Assembly (NCBI GenBank): GCA_965230485.1 | Contig: CBDDLA010000001.1 | Location: 744,001 to 808,000, forward strand | Direction: 5' to 3' | DNA: 64,000 bases | Origin: Putridiphycobacter sp965230485 | Lineage (GTDB): Bacteria > Bacteroidota > Bacteroidia > Flavobacteriales_D > Crocinitomicaceae | In this document: positions 50,841 through 60,604 of the stretch, piece by piece | How the letters are laid out: every line of letters starts with the position of its first letter | Position numbering within the stretch: position 1 is the first letter of the stretch | Program-made: the position numbers and the translations under genes | The notes under the pieces: model-generated | Databases searched by the model: none | The model's input: the letters and a program-made list of their open reading frames with translations, nothing else | What the model was told of the DNA's origin: nothing

Positions 50841-53066
50841 TTATTTTTCTTTTGAGTTGATATTATTGAGCACATGGAATACCAAAAAATCAATATTACG
50901 CTTATTTCCTTGCTGATTGATGGTAATATTATCTCCATAGATTAACTCATCTGAATCAGTATCGATTAATAACACCTTGTAATCAATAGAAGGTCTGGCC
51001 CTTAAATCATATAAAACAAGGGGGATTGTAGCCACTAATAACACCCCGTAAACGTGGGCAATATTTAAATCCTTTCTCTCTTTGCTAACATCAATTTTAC
51101 TAAATAGAAATGAGCTGGTTCCGTATTCGCTAGCTATTCTTTTTATTTCTTCATGACTTGATGAAATAAAATTCAACTCATCATGATCCAACATCTCACT
51201 TAAATATAAATATATATCGCCAAGTTGATTGTATTTATCTACCTCGGATTTAACCATTGATTTTGTACTGATTATATCACGGTGTAAATCAAGTCTTGAA
51301 TAATCATCCATATATATGTTTGCCAGGTAATCCTGAAATTTTTCAGATTTTTCAAAATCTTCATCACCAGATACTTTATAAGCCGAAAAATATGGATCGA
51401 CAATGACAACTGAATCTAAACCAATATTTATGCTTTCGTTTTTATTCAATGAAACTAAATTCGTTTCTAGATTAGTTTCATCCTCTTCTTTTTTTATCGA
51501 CTTTAAATCTTCAATAAAATCTTTATTTAGTACTAAATCTCCTAATGCATAATAATGAAAATTAGCGTCAGAGGGATTTTCAGAACCATCTGACAATTTG
51601 CCAATGGAATTAAGTGCTTTTTTTCTTTTAATTTTTTGATATTTAGATAAATCTGAAGCCTCTATTTTCTTTATGGAATCTTCAATATCAAATTGTTCAA
51701 CCAAAACTTCAACTGAATCTTTAAAGTCTGAAAACGTACCTGACGAAAATTTTTTAATATCAATTTTATCATTTAAAGCCAGTTCTTTTTTTAATTGAGA
51801 TTCATATTTTTCATACAACTTATTGTTAGGATACTTTTTTTGTAAATCGTATGCATACCTGTAAGATAATACACTTAGTTGAGCGCTTGAGAGCTTTTGA
51901 ATCATGGCATGCAGGCGATAACTCTCTCCTTCTACTTTTGATAATCTAGTCCGCACTTCTGAAAACCTACCCGCAAACTTATACTTACTCAAACCGTAAA
52001 GTGCTTTAACAAGTGATTCATCTAAAAATTGATTGTTGCTAAAATCTTTTCTCAGCAGGAAAATATCATAGATAGCATCTACATATAACCTTTGCGTCAA
52101 CTTAAGTCTAACGCCTTCAAATCTTGCCAAATTCCTCACCATGGTGAAATCAGCCTCAGATATTTTAAATTGCAAAGTACCTTTACTTTCTCTATCATCA
52201 ATTATATCGAACGAATTATCGATTCTAGTTTTAATATTAGGATGGGTGCTTCTTGAATCATCATAATCTTCTTCTTTAGTTATTGGATTAATGGTATCAG
52301 GAAAAAAGAATCCAGGTACCTTGAGGTATTCAGTATCAAAAAATAGAGAGTCAAAACTTAAATCTTCAAATGGCAAGTATGAATATAGAAGTACACCAAA
52401 TGAAGATACTATTTCATCTACAGCATATTCCGTTTCCAAGTACATATCAATTCCTTCACTATCTGCCTCTAGCTCATTATTTTTACTATAAATACTCATT
52501 TCATTGACACGATCATCATAACCGAGTCTACTATACCTATTCTTTCCTCTTAGCATTTCTTTGCGTTCCACGTATGAATTTTGAACATGCTTTTTAGTAT
52601 AATGTGAGACTTCATGAAGTAAAATATAAGCCAGTTGTGCCTCATTTTCTAATTGGGCCATTAAACCTGTTGTAAAGAAAATAATACCTTGATCTGTTGA
52701 AAAAGCATTAACTTCTGTACTTTTCAGCACATAGAACTTTAATTCATTTAATAATTCTGAATGATTAGACAGTGCATAATCAGCTACTTTATTGAGGTAA
52801 ACGGACAAAGGTTCGTTAAATAATATTTTCCCACTCTTTAATAACTCATCAATCACGAATCGAGTCGACCTGAAAAAATCTTTATCTAAAGCCTCATTTT
52901 CATTAGTGGTATAATCAGTTTTGTATTTTTCTGTAGAGGTCTTTAAAAAATCAGCTGGAATTTGTCCTCCAGACTTTAAACCAGAAAATTGATCAAAGAC
53001 CTGATCTTGACCAATAGTGAAAGCTGCGAGTAAAAAAACAAAAAGGACAGAAATTAATACGCGCAT
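50841..53066 (-). CDS. Secreted M48-family zinc metallopeptidase
   Basis: 741 residues with a signal peptide (ending TIGQ). The zinc motif is HEVSH (ILLHEVSHYTKKH, about residue 151), followed by ELEADSEGIDMYL with the third ligand Glu, and a long C-terminal extension (about residues 300-741) of helical repeats and charged linkers typical of Bacteroidetes M48 proteins. Likely periplasmic or surface-exposed quality-control or cell-envelope proteolysis. Substrate unknown. Confidence 0.82.
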   Translation of the reverse strand: MRVLISVLFVFLLAAFTIGQDQVFDQFSGLKSGGQIPADFLKTSTEKYKTDYTTNENEALDKDFFRSTRFVIDELLKSGKILFNEPLSVYLNKVADYALSNHSELLNELKFYVLKSTEVNAFSTDQGIIFFTTGLMAQLENEAQLAYILLHEVSHYTKKHVQNSYVERKEMLRGKNRYSRLGYDDRVNEMSIYSKNNELEADSEGIDMYLETEYAVDEIVSSFGVLLYSYLPFEDLSFDSLFFDTEYLKVPGFFFPDTINPITKEEDYDDSRSTHPNIKTRIDNSFDIIDDRESKGTLQFKISEADFTMVRNLARFEGVRLKLTQRLYVDAIYDIFLLRKDFSNNQFLDESLVKALYGLSKYKFAGRFSEVRTRLSKVEGESYRLHAMIQKLSSAQLSVLSYRYAYDLQKKYPNNKLYEKYESQLKKELALNDKIDIKKFSSGTFSDFKDSVEVLVEQFDIEDSIKKIEASDLSKYQKIKRKKALNSIGKLSDGSENPSDANFHYYALGDLVLNKDFIEDLKSIKKEEDETNLETNLVSLNKNESINIGLDSVVIVDPYFSAYKVSGDEDFEKSEKFQDYLANIYMDDYSRLDLHRDIISTKSMVKSEVDKYNQLGDIYLYLSEMLDHDELNFISSSHEEIKRIASEYGTSSFLFSKIDVSKERKDLNIAHVYGVLLVATIPLVLYDLRARPSIDYKVLLIDTDSDELIYGDNITINQQGNKRNIDFLVFHVLNNINSKEK

Positions 53067-53201
53067 ATTTAAGATTAAATTCTAAACAGAAAACTTATTG
53101 AACAGCATTTCACCTTAAATAAACTTATCTGATGTATTAGATTGCAAATATATACTTTATAATAGGTTTAACAAGCACTTTTTACTCAGCTACAAACGAA
53201 A

Positions 53202-53233
53202 AAAAGCCATCAATAAAATTATTGATGGCTTTT
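53202..53233 (-). terminator. Terminator after glnN
   Basis: AAAAGCCATCAAT and ATTGATGGCTTTT (53202-53214 and 53221-53233) form a stem of 13-15 bp with a short loop, followed by T residues on the minus strand. Confidence 0.85.
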
Positions 53234-53252
53234 AATAAAACTCGAATATGAA

Positions 53253-55442
53253 TTACTTAGTAAATAGCATTTCTCTGAACTTTGGCAATGGCCAAATTTC
53301 ATCATCAACCGTTATTTCTAATTTATCAACATGATACCTGATCTCATCAAACATACCCTTAATATTGTCGCAATATGCATAGGCTTTCTTGCTAGCTGAT
53401 TCCAATTTATTTGCTTTTTTTCTTTGCTCAATCATTTCATCCACCATATCGTTAATTGTATTGATATGGTTCGAGATTGATCGAATGGTTTCAATTTGCG
53501 TTTTAGCCAGTTTTTTTCCTTCCTTCTCTCCCATTACTTCAATTAATCCGGTCACATTCTCTATTAAGCTATTTTGATATGCTATAGCTGCTGGAATGAT
53601 GTGATTTTTTGCTAAATCTCCCATTGCTCTGGATTCTATTTGAATTTTTAGAATGTAGTTTTCAAGTTCAATCTCATGTTTAGCTTCTATTTCCACTGGT
53701 GTTAAAATACCTAAATCGTCAAATAATTTAATTGATTCTTTCTTAGCCCATACCTCCAATGCCCTTGGTGTATCTTTATGATTCGACAAACCTCTTTTTG
53801 CTGCTTCTTTTGCCCATTCATCCCCATATCCATTGCCTTCAAAACGAATTTTTTTAGAAGATTTTATAAGCACTTGTAGTTCTTTTAAAATGGCCTCATC
53901 TTTTTTGTCACCATTAGTAATTCTGTTGTCTACTGATTTTTTAAAGTCAATTAGCTGTCTGGCGACTATGGTATTCAGTACCATCATTGAATGAGCACAA
54001 TTAGCAGTTGATCCAACTGCTCTAAATTCGAACTTATTACCTGTAAAGGCAAAAGGAGACGTTCTGTTTCGATCAGTATTGTCCAACAAAATTTCAGGAA
54101 TTTTACCAATGTTTAGTTTTAATTCAGTTTTTGCCTCTGGTGTCATTTTACCAGCACTGATACTTTTTTCTAAATCATCTAACATTTTAGATAACTGAGA
54201 GCCAATAAATACCGAAACAATGGCTGGAGGAGCCTCATTAGCACCAAGTCGGTGATCGTTTGTAGCAGAAGCGATAGATGCTCTTAACAAATCAGCATTG
54301 TCATGAATTGCCATTATTGTATTAACAAAAAAGGTCAAAAATTGTAAGTTTGACTTGGGGTTCTTTCCTGGTTGAAGTAAATTAACACCTGTATTTGTTC
54401 CTAATGACCAGTTATTGTGTTTTCCGGATCCATTTAAACCTGCAAAAGGCTTCTCGTGCAACAATACTCTAAAATCATGCTTACGAGCCACTTTTTCCAT
54501 TACATCCATTAATAATTGGTTATGGTCGTTCGCAATATTAACATCTTCAAACATAGGAGCACATTCGAATTGATTTGGCGCAACTTCGTTATGACGGGTA
54601 GTAACAGGAATACCTAATAAGTGTGATTCGTACTCGAATTCACGCATAAATGCAGTAGCTCTCTCAGGAATTGAACCGAAATAATGGTCATCTAATTGTT
54701 GCCCTTTAGCTGGGGAATGGCCAAATAAAGCCCTCCCTGTTAGCATTAAGTCAGGTCTTGCATTAAATAATGCAGAATCAACTAAAAAATATTCCTGCTC
54801 CCAACCAAGGGTTGCATTTACTTTAGTAATGTTTTTATCAAAATACTGACAGATATCGACAGCTGCCTTTTCTATTGTTGAAAGTGCCCTCATTAATGGC
54901 ATCTTATAATCAAGCGCCTCACCTGTATATGCTAAAAAAATGGTAGGTACACAAAGTGTTTTTCCAATAACAAATGCAGGAGAACTGGGATCCCATGCCG
55001 TATAACCTCTTGCTTCAAACGTATTCCTAATACCTCCATTTGGAAATGATGAAGCGTCAGGTTCTTGTTGAACTAATAAATCTCCTTCAAACCTTTCAAT
55101 AGCTTCCCCAGGTCCGATCGGCTTAAAAAATCCATCATGCTTTTCTGCCGTTGCACCAGTTAATGGTTGAAACCAATGGGTATAATGTGTTGCCCCTTTA
55201 GTAATGGCCCAATCTTTCATAGCAGATGCTACCTGATCGGCAATTTCTCTTGTTACTTTGGTACCATTTTCGATAGCAGATTTCACCATTTTGTAGGCAA
55301 CTTCCGGCAAATACTCACGCATGACATTAATATGGAAAGTATTTTCACCAAAATACTCAGACACCCTTCTAGTTGGATGATCCATATGCTTTGGCGTTCT
55401 ATTTAAAACATCATTTAGGGCATTAAATCGTTGAGAAGACAT
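53253..55442 (-). CDS. glnN: Glutamine synthetase type III
   Basis: 729 residues, the length of GSIII. Recognisable are GATAEKHDGFFKPIGPGEAIE, LGWEQEYFLVD, NEVAPNQFECAPMFEDVNIANDHNQLLMD, HEKPFAGLNGSGKHNNWSLGTNTG, the DNTDRNRTSPFAFTGNKFEFRAVGS Glu/Arg segment and a long helical C-terminus. It condenses glutamate and ammonium using ATP. Monocistronic with its own terminator. Confidence 0.95.
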   Translation of the reverse strand: MSSQRFNALNDVLNRTPKHMDHPTRRVSEYFGENTFHINVMREYLPEVAYKMVKSAIENGTKVTREIADQVASAMKDWAITKGATHYTHWFQPLTGATAEKHDGFFKPIGPGEAIERFEGDLLVQQEPDASSFPNGGIRNTFEARGYTAWDPSSPAFVIGKTLCVPTIFLAYTGEALDYKMPLMRALSTIEKAAVDICQYFDKNITKVNATLGWEQEYFLVDSALFNARPDLMLTGRALFGHSPAKGQQLDDHYFGSIPERATAFMREFEYESHLLGIPVTTRHNEVAPNQFECAPMFEDVNIANDHNQLLMDVMEKVARKHDFRVLLHEKPFAGLNGSGKHNNWSLGTNTGVNLLQPGKNPKSNLQFLTFFVNTIMAIHDNADLLRASIASATNDHRLGANEAPPAIVSVFIGSQLSKMLDDLEKSISAGKMTPEAKTELKLNIGKIPEILLDNTDRNRTSPFAFTGNKFEFRAVGSTANCAHSMMVLNTIVARQLIDFKKSVDNRITNGDKKDEAILKELQVLIKSSKKIRFEGNGYGDEWAKEAAKRGLSNHKDTPRALEVWAKKESIKLFDDLGILTPVEIEAKHEIELENYILKIQIESRAMGDLAKNHIIPAAIAYQNSLIENVTGLIEVMGEKEGKKLAKTQIETIRSISNHINTINDMVDEMIEQRKKANKLESASKKAYAYCDNIKGMFDEIRYHVDKLEITVDDEIWPLPKFREMLFTK

Positions 55443-55647
55443 ATTTTTTATTTAAATTTTCGGTAAAATTAATTGAATACTTATAAAAACAACTAAAAAA
55501 GTATCAATTTTTATCAACACCCCCTCTATTTTGATACCGTTTACTCAAAAAAAAGCACCTTTTAACATTTTACCCCCAAAAAAAACATGGATAACCAATA
55601 TGTTTAACTATTTTAAAGTCTTTCAATTTTTAATTATTTTTGTGTTT

Positions 55648-56286
55648 ATGCAATTAAGCCGTCTTGCCTTATTCATTTTTGTCATTTTTGCGTTTCAGAG
55701 TTGCAAAAAAAAAACCTTGACATATGTTATAAAGGGTACAGTGAGTGATCAATTTACTGAAGGAACCATTTCGAACATTAAAATTGACTTATTTCAAAAA
55801 ATATATATTAATAATACGCTCAGCGACAATTATAAATTTATTGGCTCAACAGTAACAGATTCTGAAGGAAGGTATAGTTTTGAAATTGCAAGAGATCGGA
55901 TTTATGAAATAAAATTGGAATTATTCAATGACAACTATTACGAAAAAAAGTCTGTTTATTCTTCCAGCAAACTAACCACGGCAAACGAGAATATTTTTGA
56001 CGAAAAGTTAGAATCTAAATCATGGATTAAGTTTTTTATAAAAAATAATTCTAATGATCCTGAATGGCAATTAAATATTCACAAAACCAATTTCAAAGAG
56101 GGGTGCATTGATTGCTGCGGAAATGGAGGACAATCGTTTAAAGGACTTGTAGATACCGTTTTTAAATGTCCTACGGTTGGTGGTCAGGAAGTTATTATTG
56201 ATTATGGTAAAGTCGGAAGTCAGAATCAATATACGATTAGGGTTACTTGTGAGCCGTTTGATACAACTAATGTTTTTATCGACTAA
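55648..56286 (+). CDS. Lipoprotein, carboxypeptidase-regulatory-like
   Basis: 212 residues from ATG 55648, where MQLSRLALFIFVIFAFQSC gives a lipoprotein signal peptide; the longer upstream frame lacks this. The mature protein has a Cna-B-like beta-sandwich (VIKGTVSDQFTEGTISNIKIDLFQ ... DSEGRYSFEIARDRIYEIKLEL) and a Cys-rich patch (CIDCCGNGG). Surface role unknown. Confidence 0.62.
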   Translation: MQLSRLALFIFVIFAFQSCKKKTLTYVIKGTVSDQFTEGTISNIKIDLFQKIYINNTLSDNYKFIGSTVTDSEGRYSFEIARDRIYEIKLELFNDNYYEKKSVYSSSKLTTANENIFDEKLESKSWIKFFIKNNSNDPEWQLNIHKTNFKEGCIDCCGNGGQSFKGLVDTVFKCPTVGGQEVIIDYGKVGSQNQYTIRVTCEPFDTTNVFID

Positions 56287-56313
56287 TTGACGTAGGATAT
56301 TACAGAATTCTTA

Positions 56314-56952
56314 TCAATCAAAATTGGGTAATTCACTTGGTCTGGCAAATGGAAAAGTACCTATTTTACTCAATTTATAGTATGTATTCAAACCAACGAC
56401 TCCCGTTGATTTATAATTTGAAATATCAACATATCCTTCTGAAGTAAGTGCATGATTTGGGAGGACTAAATGTTCAATTTGCCCAATTACGAGTTGTGTT
56501 CCATTTATTGGAATTGGGATGGTTTCTAGATACTTCATCCCAATTTTAATGTCACTTTCTTTCACAAATGGTGCTTTAAAATCAAATAAGTATTCTTCCG
56601 TAAATCCGCACTCATCAAATTCTGACATATTTTCTTGAAACTTAGCCGAAGTATAATGTGCATTTTTAATAAAATCCTCATGAACGTGATTAATAGTAAA
56701 CATTCCAGTTTCAAGTATATTTGAGTATGTATTTCTTGGTACTTTATTGGCTGGGCGTAATATAAACCCGAGCAAAGCAGGACTACTACCAAGGTGAATT
56801 ATTGAACTAAAGATTGCTAAATTACTTCCTTTTATATCTGACTTTGTCCCTATTAAATTAGCAGACTTAATTCCAGATATTGAGTTAATCAAGTTAAGCC
56901 TCTTAATCCTATTTTCTTTTTCTATATCTGATTTTGAAAAATGTATCATCAT
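56314..56952 (-). CDS. Flavin reductase-like FMN-binding protein
   Basis: 212 residues: NLINSISGIKSANLIGTKSDIKGSNLAIFSSIIHLGSSPALLGFILRP is the family FMN-binding pattern, followed by NTYSNILETGMFTINHVHEDF. It abuts the photolyase-like gene. It probably supplies reduced flavin or acts on a flavin-linked step in that operon. Confidence 0.82.
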   Translation of the reverse strand: MMIHFSKSDIEKENRIKRLNLINSISGIKSANLIGTKSDIKGSNLAIFSSIIHLGSSPALLGFILRPANKVPRNTYSNILETGMFTINHVHEDFIKNAHYTSAKFQENMSEFDECGFTEEYLFDFKAPFVKESDIKIGMKYLETIPIPINGTQLVIGQIEHLVLPNHALTSEGYVDISNYKSTGVVGLNTYYKLSKIGTFPFARPSELPNFD

Positions 56953-58041
56953 TTAGTCGAATGGAATCTCCTTTTTACATTTTTTCCAAAATGCAAAAAA
57001 GGACGGAAAATAACCTTTTACCGAGAACATCCAATCTCGCTCATCTTTTATTCCAATATAATGTTTCGTTGTAGGATGTTCTTTATAAAAAACTTTACCA
57101 GGTATATGTTTTAGAAGAGACTTAAATTCCCCAACAAAAATCTGTATATCAGGAATATTATTTGATAAATCAGAAATAAATTGCATCACTTTTTCTGATA
57201 CAGGGTATTGATTGAAATGGGATGGCTCTAGCAAAAGTATTCGATTGGCAGATGCTTCTGCTCTCCATGTAGGATCTAAATTATATGAATTGTAAATTAA
57301 CGTTGGTAGAGCAGGATTGATATGTAATTGCATATTGCTCGGTAAGTTAATCTGCCAATCGAAAGTTGTAGTTACTTTTAGTGTTTTTGGTATTTCGGTT
57401 AAGGGAAGTTGTTCATAGTCAACATCCAAAAAAGTATTCTTTTGCAGTGTTTTAGTGTATTTATTTATATTATCCTGATTTGCCACGTATTGTTTATTAC
57501 TGTTTGCCCCAGCAACCCATTGCCAACTAAGTGCATTACTGGCCCAATCTCCATCTAGAAGGTGGTAATACATCCATTTGGCAGGCTCTAACCAGTGACA
57601 TTGGGCCTGATTACAGGCTAGACTGGCCACGTACATTCTTAAATGATTATGCATATAACCATACTCATACATGTATTCTATGGCGGTGTCAATTGCAGAT
57701 ATTCCTGTAGTTGCACTTACAATTGATTGAGGTATCGTGTGGCAGGTAACTCTTGGTTGCTGATGTTTCAAGTCTGTATTTATCAGGTCACCCTTTTCAA
57801 CCCAAACTTGTTGCCAGTAATCTCTCCAAGCTAATTCCTGAATAAATTTTTCTACTTTTCTTAATTTGTAACCTTCTTTGATCAAAAATTGATAAACCAT
57901 TCTTGTGGAGATGACTCCCCTTGAAATATAAGGTGATAGATAAGTAACATCTCCATCAATATAATTTCGTGAAGCTGCATAACGCCTTGGGTCGATATAG
58001 GCTAATTGCTCTAATATGTCAACATATTTCACTTTATGCAC
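56953..58041 (-). CDS. Cryptochrome/photolyase-like protein, FAD domain first
   Basis: 362 residues. The N-terminal part (about 30-190) matches the helical FAD-binding domain: SPYISRGVISTRMVY, EKFIQELAWRDYWQQVWVEKG, MHNHLRMYVASLA, LLDGDWASNALSWQWVAG and NKQYVANQDNINKYT. It is followed by an alpha/beta domain (about 240-362, RILLLEPSHFNQYPVSEKVMQFISDLSNN) that resembles the antenna domain normally found at the N-terminus, so the domain order appears reversed. Part of a six-gene operon with SDR, SRPBCC, Lacal_2735-like, TIGR03643-like and flavin-reductase proteins. DNA repair or light sensing likely. Confidence 0.75.
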   Translation of the reverse strand: MHKVKYVDILEQLAYIDPRRYAASRNYIDGDVTYLSPYISRGVISTRMVYQFLIKEGYKLRKVEKFIQELAWRDYWQQVWVEKGDLINTDLKHQQPRVTCHTIPQSIVSATTGISAIDTAIEYMYEYGYMHNHLRMYVASLACNQAQCHWLEPAKWMYYHLLDGDWASNALSWQWVAGANSNKQYVANQDNINKYTKTLQKNTFLDVDYEQLPLTEIPKTLKVTTTFDWQINLPSNMQLHINPALPTLIYNSYNLDPTWRAEASANRILLLEPSHFNQYPVSEKVMQFISDLSNNIPDIQIFVGEFKSLLKHIPGKVFYKEHPTTKHYIGIKDERDWMFSVKGYFPSFFAFWKKCKKEIPFD

Positions 58042-58044
58042 TCA

Positions 58045-58329
58045 CTATCTTTTAGAAATTTTGTTATTACTAATCGCCTTTTGCCTCGAACACTTAAATC
58101 TTTGAATATCTCTTTGTCTTTTATGCAAATGCTTTTGACTAATGCCACTATTTACCCTTTTTCTCCATAATTTAAAACTAGAATTTTTGAGGTGCCTCCT
58201 CATTAATTTTATCACATCCTTTTCCTGAATTTTAAACTGGAGCGCTATGGCTTCGAATGGAGTTCTGTCTTCCCAAGCCATTTCAATAATTCTGTCTATA
58301 TCACGTTCAGAGTAATTAGCTATCATCAT
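58045..58329 (-). CDS. TIGR03643/DUF2805 family protein
   Basis: 94 residues from ATG 58329 (or 58326), within the end of the previous gene. IIEMAWEDRTPFEAIALQFKIQEKDVIKLMRRHLKNSSFKLWRKRV is the family signature. Small helix-turn-helix-like proteins of this family occur beside photolyase genes; molecular role unknown. Confidence 0.8.
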   Translation of the reverse strand: MMIANYSERDIDRIIEMAWEDRTPFEAIALQFKIQEKDVIKLMRRHLKNSSFKLWRKRVNSGISQKHLHKRQRDIQRFKCSRQKAISNNKISKR

Positions 58330-58792
58330 ATTCACCAAATCTTTTTTCCACCGCTTTGGCTCTATACGCAAAGATTTCTGTTAATTTTTTCTTGATTAAT
58401 ATTGAATTTGCAATTGCACCTAGAAAGCCAAAAGGAGGCTGGTAAGTCACTATATCTGTCATTAAAACACCTCCACCAGGTATTGGTTCTATAAAATGTT
58501 GATGATGCCACATTGCATATGGACCAATTCTTTGCTCATCTACAAAGAACTTTTTGTTTTCAACTTGAGTTATTTCCGTTACCCAGGTGGTTTTTATATT
58601 AGCTACTGGACTGACTTTATAACCTATAATCATTCCCGGATACATTTTTTCAGGAAGCCCTTTAGTTACAATGTCAAACCCCATGTAGTCAGGTGTAATT
58701 TCCTTTAAATTAGATGGTGAGGAAATAAAATCCCACACTTCATCTATCGTAGCATTTACTTTTTGAGTCTGTATTTTTTGGTAATAAGCCAT
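58316..58792 (-). CDS. SRPBCC-superfamily protein
   Basis: 158 residues: YYQKIQTQKVNATIDEVWDFISSPSNLKEITPDYMGFDIV and VDEQRIGPYAMWHHQHFIEPIPGGGVLMTDIVTY fit the START/polyketide-cyclase-like fold with a ligand cavity. Second to fourth gene of the photolyase-like operon; its ligand is unknown. Overlaps the start of the downstream gene by 14 nt. Confidence 0.8.
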   Translation of the reverse strand: MAYYQKIQTQKVNATIDEVWDFISSPSNLKEITPDYMGFDIVTKGLPEKMYPGMIIGYKVSPVANIKTTWVTEITQVENKKFFVDEQRIGPYAMWHHQHFIEPIPGGGVLMTDIVTYQPPFGFLGAIANSILIKKKLTEIFAYRAKAVEKRFGEYDDS

Positions 58793-58794
58793 AG

Positions 58795-58974
58795 TTATGA
58801 GGCTTTTGAGGCATTCATATCATCAATTACTTTTGCGATCTCTTCGGCTTCAGCTACTTTTTTATCACTTTCTGCTCTATTAGAAGTCGACAACGCATGC
58901 GCTTCTTTGAGTAACCTGGCATATTTGTCCTGTAATACTTCAATTTGTGACTTTTTCTTAAAAAATTCGAACAT
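58795..58974 (-). CDS. Lacal_2735-family small coiled-coil protein
   Basis: 59 residues from ATG 58974 (MFEFFKKKSQIEVLQDKYARLLKEAHALSTSNRAESDKKVAEAEEIAKVIDDM), a conserved small family in Flavobacteriia. Coiled-coil; unknown role. Two nucleotides before the SRPBCC gene; the longer upstream frame start would overlap the SDR gene. Confidence 0.75.
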   Translation of the reverse strand: MFEFFKKKSQIEVLQDKYARLLKEAHALSTSNRAESDKKVAEAEEIAKVIDDMNASKAS

Positions 58975-58984
58975 AATTATCATT

Positions 58985-59686
58985 TTAAATTCTAAGGGAG
59001 GACATTCCTCCATCTATTTTCATTATTTGACCTGTAACCCAATTTGATTTATCCGACAAAAGAAAATAGGCCATCTCTGCAATATCTTCAGGATTTCCTA
59101 TTTTTTTTAAAGGGTGCCTTTCAGCATTTGCTTGTAATTTTTCTTCCGAACTCAGTAACTTGGCTGCAAGAGGCGTATTTGTTAATGAAGGAGCAATGGC
59201 GTTTACCCTTATTTTTGGAGAAAACTCTGCCGCTAAAGACTTTGTAAGTCCCTCAATTGCACCTTTTGAAACAGATACCTGACTATGAAAGTTAAAACCA
59301 GTTTGGACTGCAACAGTCGAAAATAAAACAATACTTGGAGTTTCAGACTTTTTCAATTTTGGCAGCAATAACTGAATAGTTTTGATTGCTCCAATGACTT
59401 GCAAATTAAAATCCGAAATAAATGCTTCTGGCTTGATTCTTCTGAAAGGCATTAAATTAATACTGCCCGGACAATAAACTAAACCATCAATACAATCAGG
59501 TAAAATATTAAGGTCTAAATCGTCCGTCAGAACATTGTGTTTAAACGTAACAATATTATTATCGTTGGATATTTCATTTTCATTATACGAAACATATACG
59601 CTGTGCCCATCATTAGCTAGGGCTTTTGTAAGTGCTTCGCCAATTCCAGAAGAACCACCAATAATAAGATAATTTTTAGTTAACAT
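58985..59686 (-). CDS. SDR-family oxidoreductase-like protein, catalytic Tyr replaced
   Basis: 233 residues. The Rossmann motif GGSSGIGEAL is intact and the catalytic Ser region is VLFSTVAVQTG, but at the YxxxK site the sequence is HSQVSVSKG, so Val137 replaces the Tyr four residues before Lys141. The usual dehydrogenase chemistry is therefore unlikely. A Gly-rich NADP pocket and C-terminal ending (VTGQIMKIDGGMSSLRI) remain. First gene of the photolyase-like operon. Confidence 0.85.
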   Translation of the reverse strand: MLTKNYLIIGGSSGIGEALTKALANDGHSVYVSYNENEISNDNNIVTFKHNVLTDDLDLNILPDCIDGLVYCPGSINLMPFRRIKPEAFISDFNLQVIGAIKTIQLLLPKLKKSETPSIVLFSTVAVQTGFNFHSQVSVSKGAIEGLTKSLAAEFSPKIRVNAIAPSLTNTPLAAKLLSSEEKLQANAERHPLKKIGNPEDIAEMAYFLLSDKSNWVTGQIMKIDGGMSSLRI

Positions 59687-59946
59687 CTCACGCTTTTTTC
59701 ATTACAAAATTACGCATAAATCAAGCTCAAAACTGATTTTTGTTTAATTTTTTTAAATAAAAGTTAAACAAAACAGGTTAAAGTATTAAAATTCAACATT
59801 TAAAGCGCAAAACATTGAGTTGTTAAAAAAAATTAATAGACGTTCAAGCAACCATTAATATGTTTCAGTTGTATATATTAAAAGAAGAGTGAAAACTGAT
59901 GTTTCTTTGAATTTTTTATTGTAAATTAGCACCAAATATTTTGAGA

Positions 59947-60402
59947 ATGAAAAAAAGTACTTTAATATTATTAGTAGCAATTATTGGACTATCTTTTGCA
60001 AGTTGCAAGAAGTATGGTTGTACAGATCCAGATGCCTTAAATTTTGATGACAAAGTAAGAAGTAATAATCTTGTTTGTGAATATGAAGGCAGTATTTTAT
60101 TTTGGTATGACAAAATAACTCAAGATTCTCTTGAACAAATATATGGTAAAATAAGAGCCCTGGAATATTACGTTGATCTTGAAAGAATAGATTCTATTGA
60201 GTTCACTAACCCTCAGGATAAATTACCGAGATGTGGTTCTAAAGAAGTTGCCAATTTTGAAGATAGTTTAGGAACTGGATATACACGGTGGGTTGAATAC
60301 TATGTACAGTTAGTTGACCCTTCAGGTATGCGTGGGCCTATATTATACGATTCAATAGTTTCAATTACAGCTAATGAGTGTTTAAAAATTCAACTTTACT
60401 AA
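59947..60402 (+). CDS. Lipoprotein of unknown function
   Basis: 151 residues from ATG 59947. Lipobox IGLSFASC, then CTDPDALNFDDKVRSNNLVCEY (two Cys, a motif seen in T9SS-associated repeat proteins, CTDPxAxNF), and a longer soluble part. The 250-nt gap upstream (59687-59946) is AT-rich and holds no gene I can support. Confidence 0.65.
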   Translation: MKKSTLILLVAIIGLSFASCKKYGCTDPDALNFDDKVRSNNLVCEYEGSILFWYDKITQDSLEQIYGKIRALEYYVDLERIDSIEFTNPQDKLPRCGSKEVANFEDSLGTGYTRWVEYYVQLVDPSGMRGPILYDSIVSITANECLKIQLY

Positions 60403-60421
60403 AGAAAATAATATTTTAAAA

Positions 60422-60455
60422 AAAGGGAGGTAATCTTATTACTTCCCTTTTTTTA
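60422..60455 (+). terminator. Terminator after the 59947 lipoprotein
   Basis: AAAGGGAGGTAAT (60422-60434) pairs with ATTACTTCCCTTT (60438-60450), 3-nt loop, followed by TTTT. Confidence 0.8.
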
Positions 60456-60478
60456 TGTTTTATATTTGCAAACTTATT

Positions 60479-60561
60479 GCCCTGGTGGTGGAATTGGTAG
60501 ACATGCCATCTTGAGGGGGTGGTGACCTATGGTCGTGCAGGTTCAAATCCTGTCCAGGGCA
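60479..60561 (+). tRNA. tRNA-Leu, anticodon GAG
   Basis: Acceptor stem GCCCTGG pairs with CCAGGGC (60554-60560), discriminator A at 60561. The D-arm is GGTGGAATTGGTAGAC-type. The anticodon stem CCATC/GGTGG encloses TTGAGGG with GAG at 60513-60515. A long variable arm (GACCTATGGTC) and T-arm (CAGGTTCAAATCCTG) follow. CCA is not encoded. TATATTTG upstream may be its promoter. Confidence 0.95.
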
Positions 60562-60567
60562 CAACTA

Positions 60568-60604
60568 AACCCCGTAAATAATTGATTTACGGGGTTTATT
60601 TTTT
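60568..60604 (+). terminator. Terminator after tRNA-Leu
   Basis: AACCCCGTAAAT (60568-60579) and ATTTACGGGGTT (60585-60596) form a perfect 12-bp stem with a 5-nt loop, followed by a T run. Confidence 0.9.

Noticed and set aside
60479..60561. tRNA-Leu as a prophage attachment site
   Set aside because: No integrase or repeated tRNA 3' end is nearby; the only integrase in the window targets comM.
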